Positions 61,587-64,000 of a stretch of 64,000 bases of DNA are shown piece by piece. Both the position numbers and the translations under genes were made by a program. The notes below the pieces were generated by a model, which was given only the letters and a program-made list of their open reading frames with translations, ran no database searches and was not told the origin of the DNA. The first letter of the stretch is position 1, and each line of letters begins with the position of its first letter. Origin of the DNA: Kalaharituber pfeilii (lineage: Eukaryota > Ascomycota > Pezizomycetes > Pezizales > Pezizaceae); contig WHUZ01000017.1 of the NCBI GenBank assembly GCA_015179045.1, positions 186,001 through 250,000 of the forward strand, in the 5' to 3' direction.

Positions 61587-64000
61587 ATGTCATCAAAGCA
61601 GCTTCTCTATCGCCTTTTCGAGTCGGAGCACTTCAATAGCAATCCCTTTCTTCCAGTAGCTTATTTATCGTGAGGACCTACTGCTCTAATTCGGGTACAT
61701 TCTCCATTCTGACTTGAACCTAAGACGGTATGCCCACGAAATAGGAATACACCACTACTTGTGTTCAAAGTTACGCCAGTTTAGCTATGGGGAGATCGAA
61801 TTCTTCTTGCCTCAACTTTGCCACTTGACAGTCAGCATAGAAACTACCGAGTCCGTTGCACTAGAGGACTTCATCATTGAGCTGTGCGAGCAGTCGGCGC
61901 ATGGGGCATTATTAGTATATATCACACTGGAGTTTGCTCTTGTAAGAGTGTATGGCTAACAAGTGTCAAAGACTTTCTGGCTATTCCAGACCTACCTGCA
62001 CGATCTACGAGCCAATCCACAGGCCCTTGCATTTAAAGTATGAATCCCAGCATGTGGCAGCATTACCAATTCTAATCCCTTTGGATGCAGACATGTAGAC
62101 GAATTTCCAACAAGGTTCAGCACATAGTGTTCGGCAGCGATGAACAGCCCAAGAAAAGAGAGAAAATCAGGGAGAATGTCCTTCCTGTGACCATACTGGC
62201 AAGCCTTGTCCTCGGAGCAATTGGATTACCCGCTGCTGCGCAATATGCTGCCCCGCTTGCAATTGCTCAAGCTCGGAAACCTCAGACCTCCACTCGTACG
62301 ATAACGGATGCCCCAATGGTAAAGCTATCCAGGAGCAAAACAGTTGGTCATAGCCCAACCGCTCGCCAAAAGAAGGAGAAGCCTCCAAAACTGAAGACCT
62401 CAGAGATCACCACAATCAGTTCACCGGTTTCCCCTACACGATCGATGACACCTGAATCCAGCAACGCTTCACCAATTAAATCCAAACCTGAAATACAGTC
62501 ATATTCATTAGCTAATTCGCGGCGCCCATCACTCAATGCAATTTCAACGCTCGGTGTACCTTCGAAGAATGTTGCTTCGACGTCACTGCCTGATTTGAGG
62601 ATGTCTAGGACGATTACGAGCCCTACAATACCGACGCTCAATGGACTACAGAAGAAGAAGAAGGAGAGGCCAATTTTACCATCTTTGGTGCCTACACACA
62701 AGAAAATACACATGCTTCGCTCAAACTACTTCCGTAGCCAAACGCAATTCCTAACAGCACTTGAAGATATTTCGAATCGATTAGTAGCCGTCCCGAAACA
62801 AGCGAGGCTTAGTGCCTTAAGAGCGGAATTGGCTTTGCTAAATAATGATCTGCCAGCAGAAGTAGATATCCCCGTTATCTGCCCTGCCACATTGAGGGAA
62901 CCTCAGTGGAAGACAACTCATCATCGCGTAGTGAGAGTGAATCCCGCCGAGGCTACAGTGTTAAACAGCGCCGAACGGGTTCCTTACTTATTGATGATAG
63001 AAGTGCTGAGAGATGACTTTGACTTTGACCCAGAGAAAGAGAAAAACCAAACACTAATTGCGAATATGCTCGTTGAGGAATCAGACGGAAACCGAAGGCG
63101 AATTTTTGACCTGTCAGAAGCACCACGAGAAACATTTAGGGGAAACAGTGTAGACAGTTCGACGGACAGTGTATTTGAGCCTGCGAAAGGAGATATCGGC
63201 GCGTCACCTCTGCTTTCCGAGTTCGAGTTTGAGTCTCGACGCGGTAGCGCCTCAGATAGTACTATCAGTCCTCCACCACACCACATCCCACGGTTATCGA
63301 GCGGGGCAACAACTCTGGCAACACTTTCCTCCATAGCTACACCACGTTCCTCAGAATTGTCCAACAGCAGGTCGGGAAGTCCTGGGCCAAAACGACCTCC
63401 ATTTTCACCACGTGGCACAGGGCCAGAACAGTCTGATCTTTCTGCATTGGCTACTCACATGCGTACTGCAGCACATATGCTTGCCCAACTTGATGCTAGT
63501 AGCTCCAAGAGGCCGAAGGATGAAGTAGCCGCTATAAAAGCAAAAATCATAGCAAGTATGCAGACTTTGGAGGAAGAGAGCTTTTTCTTTGAAGAGACGG
63601 CACCGGTTCCTACATTTGATGCGATTATGGCAAATGCCGCTGCTGATGCCGCTGCATCAGAGGTTGTCAATGCTGCACAAAATCGAGAGGGTGGAGAATC
63701 TCCAAAAACTGCCTTTAATGTGCAGGCGGGTGTAGCGAGAATGGAGAATGACCAGAAGACCTCTGGCGTTGAGAGGAAAGCGGACAGGGACGATCCCAGT
63801 GCCGCGACGTTTGGAGAAGAATGGACAGCTAAAAAGGAGCGAATTAGGAAGTCCTCACCATACGGATTTTGCTCCAGTTGGGATTTATTAAGTGTAATCG
63901 TGAAAACGGGGGCCGACTTGAGACAAGAGGCATTTGCGTGCCAACTTATTCAAGTTTGTACGAAGATATGGGAAGATGCTGGCGTTGCTGTTTGGACCAA
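61587..64000 (+). CDS. pik1: Phosphatidylinositol 4-kinase Pik1, 3' end outside the window (partial)
   Basis: Golgi/nuclear PI 4-kinase of the type III beta class, making PI4P for secretion. Exons 61587..61669, 61725..61941, 61990..62037 and 62091 to beyond 64000; about 753 residues are visible. The N-terminal lipid-kinase-unique region reads LLYRLFESEHFNSNPFLPVAYLSRYAHEIGIHHYLC, then FFLPQLCHL, TYLHDLRANP and FKTCRRISNKVQHIVFG. A long Ser/Pro-rich linker follows. FRSQTQFLTALEDISNRLVAVPK and LNNDLPAEVDIPV lead to HRVVRVNPAEATVLNSAERVPYLLMIEVL, the start of the catalytic half. The last visible block is LLSVIVKTGADLRQEAFACQLIQ; the catalytic and activation loops are beyond the window. The exon 2 donor was set at 61942 (GTAAGA); it leaves three residues more than usual before TYLHDL. 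Confidence 0.92.

Overview
The window is nuclear DNA of a filamentous ascomycete (Pezizomycotina). The evidence is short GT-AG introns, mostly 36-150 nt, in almost every gene, together with fungus-specific families: a velvet factor, GT34 Mnn10/Mnn11-type mannosyltransferase, Loa1/Vps66, a PRR1-type kinase and Pik1. Gene density is low: about a dozen recognisable genes in 64 kb, separated by deserts of up to 11 kb holding decayed repeats, homopolymer G/C tracts and simple repeats. That is more like a repeat-rich Pezizomycetes (truffle-type) genome than a compact Aspergillus-type one; the class is an inference, not a reading.

Layout: 1-1054 (+) 3' part of a NOSIP-type RING/U-box protein. 2866-3782 (+) NC2-alpha/Bur6. 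6152-7437 (-) GT34 mannosyltransferase. 8345-9703 (-) tafazzin. About 11085-11476: tandem array derived from a decayed TPR repeat. 11733-11999 (-) weak small ORF. 14105-15398 (+) Loa1-type acyltransferase. 17217-19188 (-) PRR1-type kinase. 24385-24789 (+) possible small spliced gene. 26540-29144 (+) coronin. 35073-35160 mini transposable element. 40358-41766 (-) velvet factor of the VelC type. 45624-46986 two inverted TA-flanked elements. 50257-51812 (+) Bin3/MePCE-type RNA cap methyltransferase. 55127-58566 (-) RING / Gly-rich / RS-domain protein. 59560-60927 (+) alpha/beta hydrolase. 61587-64000 (+) Pik1, cut by the window end.

The genes are housekeeping and regulatory and do not form one pathway or biosynthetic cluster. 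Loose themes are lipid and membrane metabolism (tafazzin, Loa1, hydrolase, Pik1), Golgi glycosylation, transcription (NC2-alpha, VelC) and RNA processing (NOSIP, Bin3/Bmc1, RING-RS protein). Exon models were built by hand from splice signals, reading phase and family alignment; total lengths close in frame for most genes.

Three conserved genes (NC2-alpha, kinase, coronin) each carry one single-base frameshift inside an otherwise well-conserved coding region. Two are one base short in a run of four C/G. Assembly or sequencing error is the simplest reading, but the raw sequence as given is broken there.
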